DNA of 64,000 nucleotides from Syntrophomonas wolfei subsp. methylbutyratica. GTDB taxonomy: Bacteria; Bacillota; Syntrophomonadia; Syntrophomonadales; Syntrophomonadaceae. Shown here piece by piece: positions 16,598-24,243 of the stretch. How positions within the stretch are numbered: position 1 is the first letter of the stretch; each line of letters begins with the position of its first letter. The DNA is taken from contig NZ_BBQT01000004.1 in the NCBI RefSeq assembly GCF_001570625.1, forward strand, positions 1 to 64,000, written 5' to 3'. Both the position numbers and the translations under genes were made by a program. The notes below the pieces were generated by a model. It saw only the letters and a program-made list of their open reading frames with translations, was not told the origin of the DNA and searched no databases.

Positions 16598-16890
16598 AAT
16601 ATTCAAAAAAATGACGATGACAGGGAATAGTAAGCTGATCCTCGGGCTATAGAGAACCGCTGTTTGGTGTGAGGCGGTCGAAGAGGCAAGTGGAACTCAC
16701 CCTGGAGTTGCCGACCGAAATCATTTTAGAAAGTAGGCTCGGACGGAACTTCAACCGTTAAAATGAAGGGGATATCGGATCTTAAGATCCCGCATCCTGA
16801 TGGAGTGAACGGCATTAGCCGTTAATTTGAGTGGTACCGCGGAGTTTAACCCTTCGTCTCAGAGTTCTGAGCGAAGGGTTTTATTTTTTT
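16598..16890 (+). promoter_or_regulatory. T-box riboswitch, probable leucine (CUC) specifier
   Basis: The leader has Stem I elements (GGGAATAGTA, then AGAGAACCGCTGTTTGGTGTGA), a specifier-loop region GGAACTCACCCTGGAG, and the T-box proper GAGTGGTACCGCGG (16829-16842) before an intrinsic terminator. Uncharged tRNA pairs with the codon in the loop and its CCA end with the T-box, favouring the antiterminator. By position in front of ACCCTGGAG the codon is CTC (Leu); reading one base back would give ACT (Thr). Controls the ferredoxin oxidoreductase operon downstream. Confidence 0.9.
16848..16890 (+). terminator. T-box terminator
   Basis: Stem AACCCTTCG (16848-16856) / CGAAGGGTT (16872-16880) followed by TTATTTTTTT. 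It competes with the antiterminator that uses the T-box sequence. Confidence 0.9.
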
Positions 16891-17012
16891 ATCGGGGAGG
16901 ACTATCTACCTGCTTCCCGATGGACTTTGAAGCAGTGAGGAATAATTGCTCAAGGCATAAGTACTGTTTAGAGAAGAGCCTTTGGCACAGCATAGAAGAA
17001 TGGAGGAGCGAT

Positions 17013-17570
17013 ATGAACAATATGTTAGAACTACGAATCAATGGCTTTGGCGGGCAGGGTTCCGTTACCCTGGCTCACTTGTTAGCGCAGGCTGCGCTGG
17101 AAAACGGTGAACAAGGGCAGGCCTTGCCTTTCTTTGGCGTAGAACGTCGCGGAGCGCCGGTGCGGGCAGCAGTGCGCATGTCCCCCGGCAGTATCCACGC
17201 GCACAGTCAATGTGAACTGCCGGATTATGTGGTAGTAATGAGCGAAAAGCTTACCAAAGCGGCGATCAGTGAAGGCATAACTGAGATCGGTACTGTGATC
17301 ATCAATGCTCCCTACGCCGAAGCCGTGGAGAAATACTGCACTTGGCAGGTGGACGCCGAGGCTATCGCCCGCGAAGCCGAATTATTTTCGGCCGATGGCC
17401 CCATTATCAATATCCCGCTGTTTGGCGCGGTGTGCCGGGTGCTAAACATTCCGCAAAATATTATGGAACAAACCATCCTGAATAAATGGCCGGGCAATAA
17501 CGAAGCGCGTAATTTGGGCGCTGCCGGCAAGGCTTATAACGAGGTGAGAATATGTTCTCCGCTTCTTTAA
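17013..17570 (+). CDS. 2-oxoacid:ferredoxin oxidoreductase, gamma subunit
   Basis: 185 residues starting at 17013, GGAGGAG 4 bases upstream. LRINGFGGQGSVTLAHLLAQAA is the standard gamma-subunit opening, followed by PFFGVERRGAPVRAAVRMS (substrate/CoA-binding region). First gene of a gamma-delta-alpha-beta set that oxidises a 2-oxoacid with CoA to acyl-CoA, CO2 and reduced ferredoxin, or runs in reverse. The last residues (RICSPLL) come from an interspersed repeat at the 3' end, so the natural C-terminus seems to have been replaced. Behind a T-box. Confidence 0.9.
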   Translation: MNNMLELRINGFGGQGSVTLAHLLAQAALENGEQGQALPFFGVERRGAPVRAAVRMSPGSIHAHSQCELPDYVVVMSEKLTKAAISEGITEIGTVIINAPYAEAVEKYCTWQVDAEAIAREAELFSADGPIINIPLFGAVCRVLNIPQNIMEQTILNKWPGNNEARNLGAAGKAYNEVRICSPLL

Positions 17571-17672
17571 ACGATCGGGCTTCTATAAATAAAACGGGCG
17601 GTGGGTTTAATCCACCCCACCTCGTTGCGGCGCTGTGTAGAAACTGCTGCGCAGTTACTGCCGATGCCTAAA
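17535..17672 (+). repeat. Interspersed two-hairpin repeat, copy C
   Basis: Starts in the last codons of the gamma subunit (TTATAACGAGGTGAGAATATG), then CTTCTTTAAACGATCGG, AATAAAACGGGCGG, hairpin GGTGGGTTTAATCCACC, GTTGCGGCGCTGTG and hairpin AACTGCTGCGCAGTT. Splits the operon between gamma and delta genes. Confidence 0.78.
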
Positions 17673-17733
17673 CAGCGTATCGATTAGCATAGAGCACACG
17701 GTATATTTGGAATAGCGAAAGGAATGGAAATAA

Positions 17734-17991
17734 ATGAAATCACTTACGAAAGCCTACCGGCCCATTTCCTGGCCGACGAAAGGAGCCGGCGGTGACACCG
17801 GTTCCTGGCGAACGCATCGTCCGGTAGTTGACACCCAGATATGTAATAAATGCCAGATCTGCTGGGTATATTGTCCGGAAGCGGTCATTGACCGCCAAGA
17901 AATTACTATTGATTACCGCTACTGCAAGGGCTGCGGCGTATGCGCCGTAGAATGCCCCACCGGCGCAATCAGCATGGAAATGGAGGAGTAG
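17734..17991 (+). CDS. 2-oxoacid:ferredoxin oxidoreductase, delta (ferredoxin) subunit
   Basis: 85 residues with two classical [4Fe-4S] motifs, CNKCQICWVYCP and CKGCGVCAVECP, carrying electrons from the catalytic subunits to ferredoxin. The N-terminal extension (ISWPTKGAGGDTGSWRTHRPVVD) is typical for PorD/VorD-type subunits. It lies 4 bases before the alpha subunit. Confidence 0.93.
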   Translation: MKSLTKAYRPISWPTKGAGGDTGSWRTHRPVVDTQICNKCQICWVYCPEAVIDRQEITIDYRYCKGCGVCAVECPTGAISMEMEE

Positions 17992-17995
17992 CCGT

Positions 17996-19126
17996 ATGAA
18001 AACAGCACAAGTTATTATGGATACCGGTGCCCATGCCGCCGCGCTGGCTGTTAAAAGCGCTCGGGTGGACGTAGTACCCGGCTACCCTATTACCCCTCAG
18101 ACCAGTATTATGGAAGCGCTGGCCGCCATGGTGGAAAATGGCGAACTGCACGCCCGTTTCATCCCGGTGGAAGGCGAACACAGCTCCATGGCTGCTGCCG
18201 TAGCCGCATCCGCTGCCGGCGCCCGCGTTTTTACAGCCACTTCAGCCAACGGCCTGCTGTATATGCACGAAGTTTTACATATGGCTTCCGGTGGACGTTT
18301 GCCGGTGGTAATGTGCAATGTTAACCGCGGTATTTTTGCCCCCTGGACCCTGTGGGCTGATCATCAGGACTCAATGGCTCAGCGTGATACCGGCTGGATT
18401 CAATATCACTGCTCCTCCAATCAGGAGGTGTTCAACACTATTTTGCAAGCCTTCCGCGTGGCCGAACAGATCAATATCCCGGTGATGGTCAACTTTGACG
18501 GCTTTGCTATTTCCCATTGTCTGATGCCCCTCACCCTGCCGTCACAGGAGGATATCGACCGTTTCTTGCCCCCGTATGAACCGGAATGGCGGCTGGACCC
18601 GGCTCATCCCTCTTCCTTCAGCAATGTGACCAATGCACCCGAATACGCACCCTTTCGCCAGATGCTGTCCGATGATATCATGGCATCCATCCCGCTGGTA
18701 AAGCAGGCGGCACAGGAATACAAGGATATCACCGGCATGTGGGATGGTGACACCATCGATACCTATCGCTTGGAAGACGCCGAAGTAGTAGCCTTTGCCA
18801 TCAACAGTATGGGAGCAGAATTAAGACTTTCCATTGATATCCTTCGCCAGCAGGGCATCAAAGCTGGTCTGCTCAGACCGCGTTTGTATCTGCCCTTCCC
18901 GGCTGAGGATATCATTACTGCACTGCCGCAAAATGCGCAGGTGATGGTACTGGATCGCAATTATAATTTCGGCCACCCCGGCGGTATTTTGGCTTCGGAG
19001 CTGAAAAGCGTACTCTTTGGCCGCCGCAATGACATCACGGTTAAGAACCGGGTAATGGGCATTGGCGGCATCGACCTGACCCGCCAATTCATGGCCGCCG
19101 AGATTCGCGCCATGATGGATGAATAA
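17996..19126 (+). CDS. 2-oxoacid:ferredoxin oxidoreductase, alpha subunit
   Basis: 376 residues. GYPITPQTSIME near residue 28 (2-oxoacid-binding loop), VEGEHSSMAAAVAASAAGARVFTATSANGL, and a C-terminal domain II ending GGIDLTRQF match the PorA/VorA alpha chain. The length and YPITPQT motif are shared by pyruvate and branched-chain enzymes, so substrate is not set by sequence; the T-box suggests branched-chain 2-oxoacids. Translation is nearly coupled to delta. Confidence 0.92.
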   Translation: MKTAQVIMDTGAHAAALAVKSARVDVVPGYPITPQTSIMEALAAMVENGELHARFIPVEGEHSSMAAAVAASAAGARVFTATSANGLLYMHEVLHMASGGRLPVVMCNVNRGIFAPWTLWADHQDSMAQRDTGWIQYHCSSNQEVFNTILQAFRVAEQINIPVMVNFDGFAISHCLMPLTLPSQEDIDRFLPPYEPEWRLDPAHPSSFSNVTNAPEYAPFRQMLSDDIMASIPLVKQAAQEYKDITGMWDGDTIDTYRLEDAEVVAFAINSMGAELRLSIDILRQQGIKAGLLRPRLYLPFPAEDIITALPQNAQVMVLDRNYNFGHPGGILASELKSVLFGRRNDITVKNRVMGIGGIDLTRQFMAAEIRAMMDE

Positions 19127-19168
19127 AAAGCATAAAAAAGCATAGACCAGGAAAGGAATGGATGAGAT

Positions 19169-20107
19169 ATGGCTACCAGTATTAAAAAATTACCGGATAT
19201 TGAGCAGGTTTTAAGCGGCAACGGGGCCTGTGGCGGCTGCCCCGCTACCATGGGCTTGCGCATCGTAGGCAAGGCTCTGGGTTCAAACGCCATCATGCTG
19301 TTGACCCCTTCCTGTTCGGTAGCCAGCATGGGCATGACCCCCAGGCTGGGTTATAATTGGCCCTGCATTAATATTACATTTGCGTCCGCTGGCTCTTCAG
19401 CCTCCGGTATTACCCACGCGCTGGAAGTAATGCAGGAAAAGGGCCGCCTGCACGGCGAGCTGCCCACCGTATTCGCCTGGGTAGGCGATGGCGGCACCTA
19501 TGACATTGGCTTCCAGGCCTTATCAGGCGCAGCCGAGCGCAACGATAATATAATTTTCTTTTGCTATAACAACGAAGCCTACAGCAACACCGGCGTGCAA
19601 CGCAGCGGAGCCACCCCGCGCGGCAGCTTCACCACCACCACCCCTACCGGCAAGCGCCAGCCCAAGAAAAACATGGCCTTGCTGATGCTGGAGCATAATA
19701 TTCCCTATGTAGCAACTGCTACCGTGGCTTACCCCGGCGACCTGTACGATAAGGTGGTAAAAGCCAAAAACATCCCGGGTATGAAATACATCGAAATTCA
19801 GGCCCCCTGCTATTTAGGCTGGCAGTTCGATATGCCTGAAACCGTGCAGATGAGCCGTATGGCTGTTCGCAGCGGTGCCTGGCTGTTATGGGAAGCGGAA
19901 AATGGCAAGATCAGCTTTAATAACCCCAGCTCGCTTATCATCAGCGGTAAAAAAGACGCTGCCCCGGTGGATGAATACTTAATGAAGCAGGGTCGCTTCA
20001 ACCGCCTGCTTAAAGGTCCTGACGCCGAGAGCCGCATTGCCGAGATTCAAGGTGACATCGATCGCGAGATTGCTTTTATACGGGAAAGAGCGAAGATTAC
20101 GATTTAG
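19169..20107 (+). CDS. 2-oxoacid:ferredoxin oxidoreductase, beta (TPP-binding) subunit
   Basis: 312 residues. NGACGGCPATMGLRI gives the CxxC of the cluster-proximal region; WVGDGGTYDIGFQAL...NNEAYSNTG is the thiamine-diphosphate motif GDG-x(n)-NN; TPTGKRQPKKNMALL follows as in PorB/VorB. A further Cys (APCYLGW) completes the usual set of four. Last gene of the operon; repeat copy D follows. Confidence 0.93.
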   Translation: MATSIKKLPDIEQVLSGNGACGGCPATMGLRIVGKALGSNAIMLLTPSCSVASMGMTPRLGYNWPCINITFASAGSSASGITHALEVMQEKGRLHGELPTVFAWVGDGGTYDIGFQALSGAAERNDNIIFFCYNNEAYSNTGVQRSGATPRGSFTTTTPTGKRQPKKNMALLMLEHNIPYVATATVAYPGDLYDKVVKAKNIPGMKYIEIQAPCYLGWQFDMPETVQMSRMAVRSGAWLLWEAENGKISFNNPSSLIISGKKDAAPVDEYLMKQGRFNRLLKGPDAESRIAEIQGDIDREIAFIRERAKITI

Positions 20108-20139
20108 TTTAAATATACAAGGAGTGCACTTATCTTATT

Positions 20140-20240
20140 TGGACAAGGGGACAAAACAGGCGGAGGATTCTTATCCCCCGCCTCGTTGCAGCGGTGTGTT
20201 GAAACTGCTTCGCAGTTTCTTCTGATGCTTAAAGATTGCC
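20140..20240 (+). repeat. Interspersed two-hairpin repeat, copy D
   Basis: GACAAGGGGACAAAACAGG, hairpin GGCGGAGGATT/ATCCCCCGCC, GTTGCAGCGGTGTG, perfect hairpin GAAACTGC-ttc-GCAGTTTC, then TTCTGATGCTTAAAG. Placed just after the beta subunit gene and just before a duplicated gene fragment. The best preserved copy of both hairpins. Confidence 0.8.
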
Positions 20241-20256
20241 CATACTCGTTTCTATT

Positions 20257-20368
20257 ACCCTCTAAGCCAACCTTACTGATACTCCTCCTCAAACAATCTC
20301 CTCTGACATCCTTATTTTACTGTTTTACCAGGCCTTGTTCTGTTGATGCTTGTTTTTCCTTTTAGTAT
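20257..20368 (-). pseudogene. Duplicated 5' end of the metallophosphoesterase gene
   Basis: On the minus strand this matches the start region of the gene at 58622-60088 and its upstream bases (60070-60180), including AATCTCCTCxGACAT, CTTATTTTACTG and TTTACCA. A TGA within the ATG frame and a TAG soon after break it. The source gene lies 40 kb away in the same orientation. Confidence 0.72.
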
Positions 20369-20437
20369 AAGAGTCATACTGTATTTTTATGGTGGGATAC
20401 GCAACCGGTTTCTGATAAGGCTTCCCCATTATTTTGC

Positions 20438-20650
20438 TTAGGATTTTCTTTTCAGATGATCACATTGTGTGCAGACCTGATAATTACCATAGCCATTATA
20501 ACAAGGGCATTCATTATTCATGAAACGTCTCAAAAAAAAGACTTCAAAGGTCTGGTTATCTGATACCTTATCGCAATAAAACCTCTCGTTTTCACCACGG
20601 CCCCCGGATACCTTATTGAGTTCTTGGTCTGAAATTTTAGACTTTTCCAT
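20438..20650 (-). CDS. Double-glycine-leader Cys-rich peptide precursor, copy 1
   Basis: 70 residues. Leader MEKSKISDQELNKVSGG ends in GG, the cleavage site for C39 peptidase-ABC exporters. The mature part has one early Cys and a C-terminal NNECPCYNGYGNYQVCTQCDH. The leader is identical to that of the peptide at 46192-46398, whereas the mature part differs at most positions apart from a shared NNECPxYxGxGxYxxCxxCxH framework. No intact exporter lies next to it; the full one is at 46.9-51.8 kb. Product is predicted, not known. Confidence 0.75.
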   Translation of the reverse strand: MEKSKISDQELNKVSGGRGENERFYCDKVSDNQTFEVFFLRRFMNNECPCYNGYGNYQVCTQCDHLKRKS

Positions 20651-20685
20651 TATTCATTCCTCCATTCTTAATCATACTCTAAACT

Positions 20686-20775
20686 CGCTGCATTGCTCAG
20701 TTTGGCCTTTTTGGCAAAGCTCGAATTAAACATCGGAGGAAACTTACAGGTATTTGTAGCACACCGCTGCCTATT
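20686..20775 (-). repeat. Interspersed two-hairpin repeat, degenerate copy F
   Basis: Read on the minus strand: GGCAGCGGTGTGCTACAAATAC...GTTTCCTCCGATGTTTAATTCGAG. Only the 3' half of the repeat is recognisable and the second hairpin is degraded. Located between the two precursor genes. Confidence 0.6.
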
Positions 20776-20780
20776 CCTAT

Positions 20781-21005
20781 TTACATAGGGCTTTGTACGT
20801 CCGCAGAAAATTCATTATGTCCTGGGTTGTTCTGAGTATGCTCCTGACGTGCTTGCTGCTCATTTGATGGAGAACAACGATGACTCCAGGTGCATCCTGG
20901 ATATAAACATCTAAGTATGACCGTCACTAATGAATTACCGCGCCCGCCTTGCACAGCTTTAAGCTGCTCTTCCAATAGTAATTGATGGTTTAAATCTTTT
21001 TTCAT
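20781..21005 (-). CDS. Double-glycine-leader zinc-finger-like peptide precursor, copy 1
   Basis: 74 residues. Leader MKKDLNHQLLLEEQLKAVQGG ends in GG. The mature part contains CLYPGC, a further Cys, and H-x6-H (EHTQNNPGH), a C-x4-C-x17-H-x6-H spacing like a small zinc finger. It is nearly identical to the peptide at 46520-46753 except for the last residues. Good AGGAGGGTAATTC site upstream. Confidence 0.75.
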   Translation of the reverse strand: MKKDLNHQLLLEEQLKAVQGGRGNSLVTVILRCLYPGCTWSHRCSPSNEQQARQEHTQNNPGHNEFSADVQSPM

Positions 21006-21134
21006 ATTGAATTACCCTCCTACCTCTTTATTTTTTTAAACCAGAAAAAGCTTTTGTTACCAAAAGTATACTTATATATATACGATGAACTTGAAAAAGT
21101 AGCTCAGGATGTAAAAAAATTTTGGTTGACAGCC

Positions 21135-21428
21135 CTAAAACAGCGTGGTCTTGCCCACAAATGAGTCATTATCCAGCCTCTGCCTCTCCACCAGTTCGGC
21201 GAAATAACCGTCCTTATGGAGCAGTTCGTCATAGCTGCCGTCTTCCTTGATTTTGCCGTTATCAAGGACTAAGATGCGATCACAATGACGAATGGTAGAA
21301 AGCCGGTGGGCTCGATCCGGGTGCTTTTCATAGAATCCAGGGCTTCTGACACCTGTTTCTGGGTGATATTATCCAGGGCCGAAGTGGCTTCATCAAACAT
21401 CAAAATCCGGGGTTTGGGCACAATCGCC
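21135..21428 (-). pseudogene. Truncated 3' fragment of the NHLM-type ABC exporter
   Basis: Matches the last ~300 bases of the gene at 46884-49103 (…[21 protein letters not shown]…). A 4-base deletion (ATTA) after GCCGGTGGGCT breaks the frame, and the gene is cut at CGCCCGGG, where repeat copy E follows. Not functional. Confidence 0.85.
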
Positions 21429-21506
21429 CGGGTGGGTTCTAATTGCCTGCCCTCGTTGCATCGGTGTGTTGAAACTGCTCCGCATTTTCTTCCGACGCTT
21501 AAAGAG
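21426..21506 (+). repeat. Interspersed two-hairpin repeat, copy E, at a duplication breakpoint
   Basis: GGGTGGGTTCTAATTGCC, CCTCGTTGCATCGGTGTGTTG, hairpin GAAACTGC-tcc-GCATTTTC, TTCCGACGCTTAAAG. Its first bases replace the exporter sequence exactly at the CCCGGG boundary. Confidence 0.75.
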
Positions 21507-21630
21507 AGAATCATGAAATTCTTTGCTTGCAAAAATCAGGAGAACGAGATAAACTAACGAGGGACAGAGTTATACATAGTATAAACATAGAATATGCACA
21601 ACGCGGGACAATGTTTAATGGAGGTTGAGA

Positions 21631-22251
21631 ATGAACACTAAAAAAAGGGCTGTCGGAAACCGGGTGGAAAGAAAAAAGGAAAAAACCAGGCAGAAGATTA
21701 TTTCCATATCTATGAACCTGTTTAGAGAGCAGGGATTTGACAGCACAAGTATGGAGCAGATAGCCAGGGAGGTTGATATTGCCAAAGGAACTCTATATAA
21801 TTATTTTCCCGTCAAGGAAGCAATACTTAGCGAATACATTCAGCGTTCTTTTGAGGATAGAAGAGCTGAACGAATTTTACAGTTGCGAAAGCTACCTGAT
21901 ACCAGGACGCGAATGATTTGGATTCTAAGCGAGTTAATAGCAGGGGTACGGGCACAAAAGGATGTTTTTGAAAAATATCTTGTTTACCAGATACAAAATA
22001 TGATTTCCCTGCACCGAGACGCGGGGGTGAAAAGCGGTATTAAACTGCTGGCCAGGGAAATTATTGTACTGGGACAGGAAAACGAGGAAATCCGGCAGGA
22101 TATACCCTTGGATATACTGCTTGCACTATTTGAGTTTGCTTTTATTGAAGTGGCTCAGGAGTTTTACATGAAGCCGGAATCTTTTGATGCCCAGGTAGCT
22201 ATTGAGTACATTGTTGATCTTTTCATGAATGGAGCTAGGGGAGGAATATGA
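21631..22251 (+). CDS. TetR/AcrR family transcriptional regulator
   Basis: 206 residues. N-terminal helix-turn-helix: KTRQKIISISMNLFREQGFDSTSMEQIAREVDIAKGTLYNYFPVKEAILSEYI, the standard TetR signature. The C-terminal ligand domain is all-helical. GGAGG lies just before the ATG at 21631. It heads a short operon with a DUF2087-like protein and an esterase-like protein, so it probably represses them and responds to a small lipophilic ligand. Confidence 0.92.
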   Translation: MNTKKRAVGNRVERKKEKTRQKIISISMNLFREQGFDSTSMEQIAREVDIAKGTLYNYFPVKEAILSEYIQRSFEDRRAERILQLRKLPDTRTRMIWILSELIAGVRAQKDVFEKYLVYQIQNMISLHRDAGVKSGIKLLAREIIVLGQENEEIRQDIPLDILLALFEFAFIEVAQEFYMKPESFDAQVAIEYIVDLFMNGARGGI

Positions 22252-22252
22252 T

Positions 22253-22696
22253 ATGGTAAATAAAAAAATAATTTCCCAGGAGCATTTTATAAAACGTTTG
22301 CTTAATATATTTTTGCGAAGCGGCCTATCCGAATTTCCCAGTGATTATACTAATTTGCATGTTCTGCTCAAAAGTGCAATTCTAACTTTAGATAAAACAG
22401 CCATCTTCAGCGAGAAAGAGATTAACCAGAATCTTGATTATTGGATAAGTAATATAAGTAACCTTACTCCAATGAGAGATATTGATCATGTTACATTGCG
22501 ACGTATGTTAGTAGATGCTGGGTATTTAACCCGGAATAGGGATGGTTCTTGCTATCAGGTATCTTTATCGGGAGATGGACAGCCGGTATTTGATGATGCG
22601 ATTGAGCAAGTTGATGTTATTGCCGTAATTAAATCCGGCCGTGAAGAAATCGCCAGAAGAAAAAGAGAATATATGGAGAAGTTAAATTCGCCATAG
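22253..22696 (+). CDS. DUF2087-like protein
   Basis: 147 residues. The C-terminal half (MRDIDHVTLRRMLVDAGYLTRNRDGSCYQV) matches the DUF2087 pattern RRxLVDxGYLxRxxDGxxY, a winged-helix-like fold often near regulators. The start at 22253 is one base after the TetR stop, with GGGGAGG upstream. Function unknown; likely a co-regulator. Confidence 0.75.
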   Translation: MVNKKIISQEHFIKRLLNIFLRSGLSEFPSDYTNLHVLLKSAILTLDKTAIFSEKEINQNLDYWISNISNLTPMRDIDHVTLRRMLVDAGYLTRNRDGSCYQVSLSGDGQPVFDDAIEQVDVIAVIKSGREEIARRKREYMEKLNSP

Positions 22697-22750
22697 AAAA
22701 CGCTTGGAACGCTTTGGATAATGCTTGAATAAGGGCGGGGTGAATATAAA

Positions 22751-23758
22751 ATGCTTAGTTTACGGGCGCGTATGATAAAGTTATTGATGCAAAACCGCAA
22801 TTTGTTCCGATTGCGTATGAAAAAGGAAAATGTTGATTGGAATGACTATGAGGCTATCCTGCGTTTTCGCCGGGATGTTGAAGAGGGTGCTGGTAAGTTT
22901 GGCAAACTACCGGAACCGGAAGGGATCATGGTTTCCCCGGTAGACATTGATAATATGCCGGCGGAATGGATCTTTTACACCGCTGCGCAGAAAGATAGAG
23001 GTATATTGTATTTTCATGGCGGGGGATACGTAACCGGTACATGCCAGTCACACCGGGCGATTGTCGCTAAGTTCGTGAAAAATAGCGGGGTTGCCGCATT
23101 GCTGTTTGAGTATCGCCTGGCTCCGGAACATCGCTTTCCGGCTGCGTTGGATGATGCACTGGCAGCCTATAGTTGGTTGTTGGATCAAGGTATGGGCAAT
23201 TCTAACATTGTGTTTGTTGGAGATTCGGCTGGAGGAGGCCTGGTATTAGCTGCATTATTAGCTCTGCGGGACCAGGGCATGCCTCTTCCGGCAGCAGCAG
23301 TGTCCTATTCTCCGGTAACTGATTTCAAGTGCAGCGGTGAGTCTTATAGAACTAAAGCCAGGGTATGTCTGGCTCCTGCGGGCCTGGCCAGTGCCTGCGC
23401 CAGGCATTACGCCGGAGATAACGATTTGGGCTTGCCTTATATATCGCCGCTTTATGGGGAACTTCAAGGACTTCCGCCGCTTCTGATTTATGTGGGAGAG
23501 GATGAAACTCTAAGGGATGATTCCATTCGTTTTGCTCAAAAAGCGGAAGCTGCGGGGATTCAGAGTATCGCCAAGATCGCTACCGTGGTTGAACCGTTCC
23601 TATCAATGCCGGAGCCCTGGCATTATCGCAACAAGGTCACCTGGCATATGGCCGCAACGGGGAAGCAGGAGCCTGTTCTCGGCTTCTTTCGTGAGGCTAG
23701 CCGTCAGCTAGTTCCCATTTCCCACTGCTGGCTTATCCCAGAAAAGCGGAACGGGTGA
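22751..23758 (+). CDS. HSL-type alpha/beta hydrolase with its C-terminus replaced by an rlmD fragment
   Basis: 335 residues. HGGGYVTGTCQSHR (oxyanion hole HGGG) and GDSAGGGLVLA (nucleophile Ser in GDSAG) mark the hormone-sensitive-lipase family; PLLIYVGEDETLRDDS supplies the Asp. The frame then leaves the family at about residue 273 (KAEAAGIQS) and continues with IAKIATVVEPFLSMPEPWHYRNK..., which is residues of RlmD. The catalytic His normally found after this point is lost. The junction lies at GATTCAG (23557-23563), a 7-base microhomology with rlmD. Confidence 0.85.
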   Translation: MLSLRARMIKLLMQNRNLFRLRMKKENVDWNDYEAILRFRRDVEEGAGKFGKLPEPEGIMVSPVDIDNMPAEWIFYTAAQKDRGILYFHGGGYVTGTCQSHRAIVAKFVKNSGVAALLFEYRLAPEHRFPAALDDALAAYSWLLDQGMGNSNIVFVGDSAGGGLVLAALLALRDQGMPLPAAAVSYSPVTDFKCSGESYRTKARVCLAPAGLASACARHYAGDNDLGLPYISPLYGELQGLPPLLIYVGEDETLRDDSIRFAQKAEAAGIQSIAKIATVVEPFLSMPEPWHYRNKVTWHMAATGKQEPVLGFFREASRQLVPISHCWLIPEKRNG

Positions 23759-24121
23759 TTGGGGTGGAGAGCTATGAACCGGCTATTCATGATGCTCGTA
23801 GTAATGCTATAGAAGCTGGCATATACAATGTAGAGTTCATACGCGGTCTGTGAAAGAGCAGTGGTACGGATAGATGAGCCTATTGATGTGATAGTGCTTG
23901 ATCCCCCGCGAAGTGGTTGTAAAAAAGAACTGATTCAGGCCTGCAGCAGGATATCGCCCCGGGAAATCGTTTATGTCTCCTGCAACCCTGCCACCCTGCC
24001 CCGTGACCTGGCCCTCTTTGGCCAGTTTGGATACCGCCCCCTTCTTATTCAACCCATTGACATATTCCCCCGGACTTATCACGTTGAGACGGTGGTATGG
24101 ATGTCAAGGGTAAAAGATTAA
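23569..24121 (+). pseudogene. Internally deleted rlmD fragment
   Basis: 23569-23738 matches 60669-60838 of the intact gene; after about 420 missing bases the match resumes at GCGGAxCGGGTGATTGGGG and runs to the gene end (61605). One base is lost near 23850 (frame shift). This copy ends in HVETVVWMSRVKD, closer to a typical TrmA-family end than the intact copy. Sequence differences of a few per cent date the duplication as not very recent. Confidence 0.88.
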
Positions 24122-24243
24122 GCGAGCTGAAAGCCCTTATATATCAAGGCTTTTAGCACACATGGGTGTGAAACTCATTGAGCGAAAAACATGAAAATAG
24201 CGCTTCGCGGAAACAAGTCCATAAGGGCGGTATTTGATAGTCA

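Larger units (their letters stand above)
20597..21432 (-). repeat. Direct duplication of the bacteriocin locus, copy 1
   Basis: About 830 bp nearly identical to 46346-47185 in the same orientation. It covers the leader of the first precursor, the second precursor and the 3' end of an ABC exporter gene. Copy 1 breaks off exactly where interspersed repeat E begins. Confidence 0.85.

Noticed and set aside
16690-16720. Threonine (ACT) reading of the T-box specifier
   Set aside because: Position relative to the following ACCCTGGAG and analogy with Leu leaders favours CTC. ACT is kept only as the alternative.
20104-20292. 62-residue minus-strand frame
   Set aside because: Runs through repeat D and the broken metallophosphoesterase fragment; not a gene.
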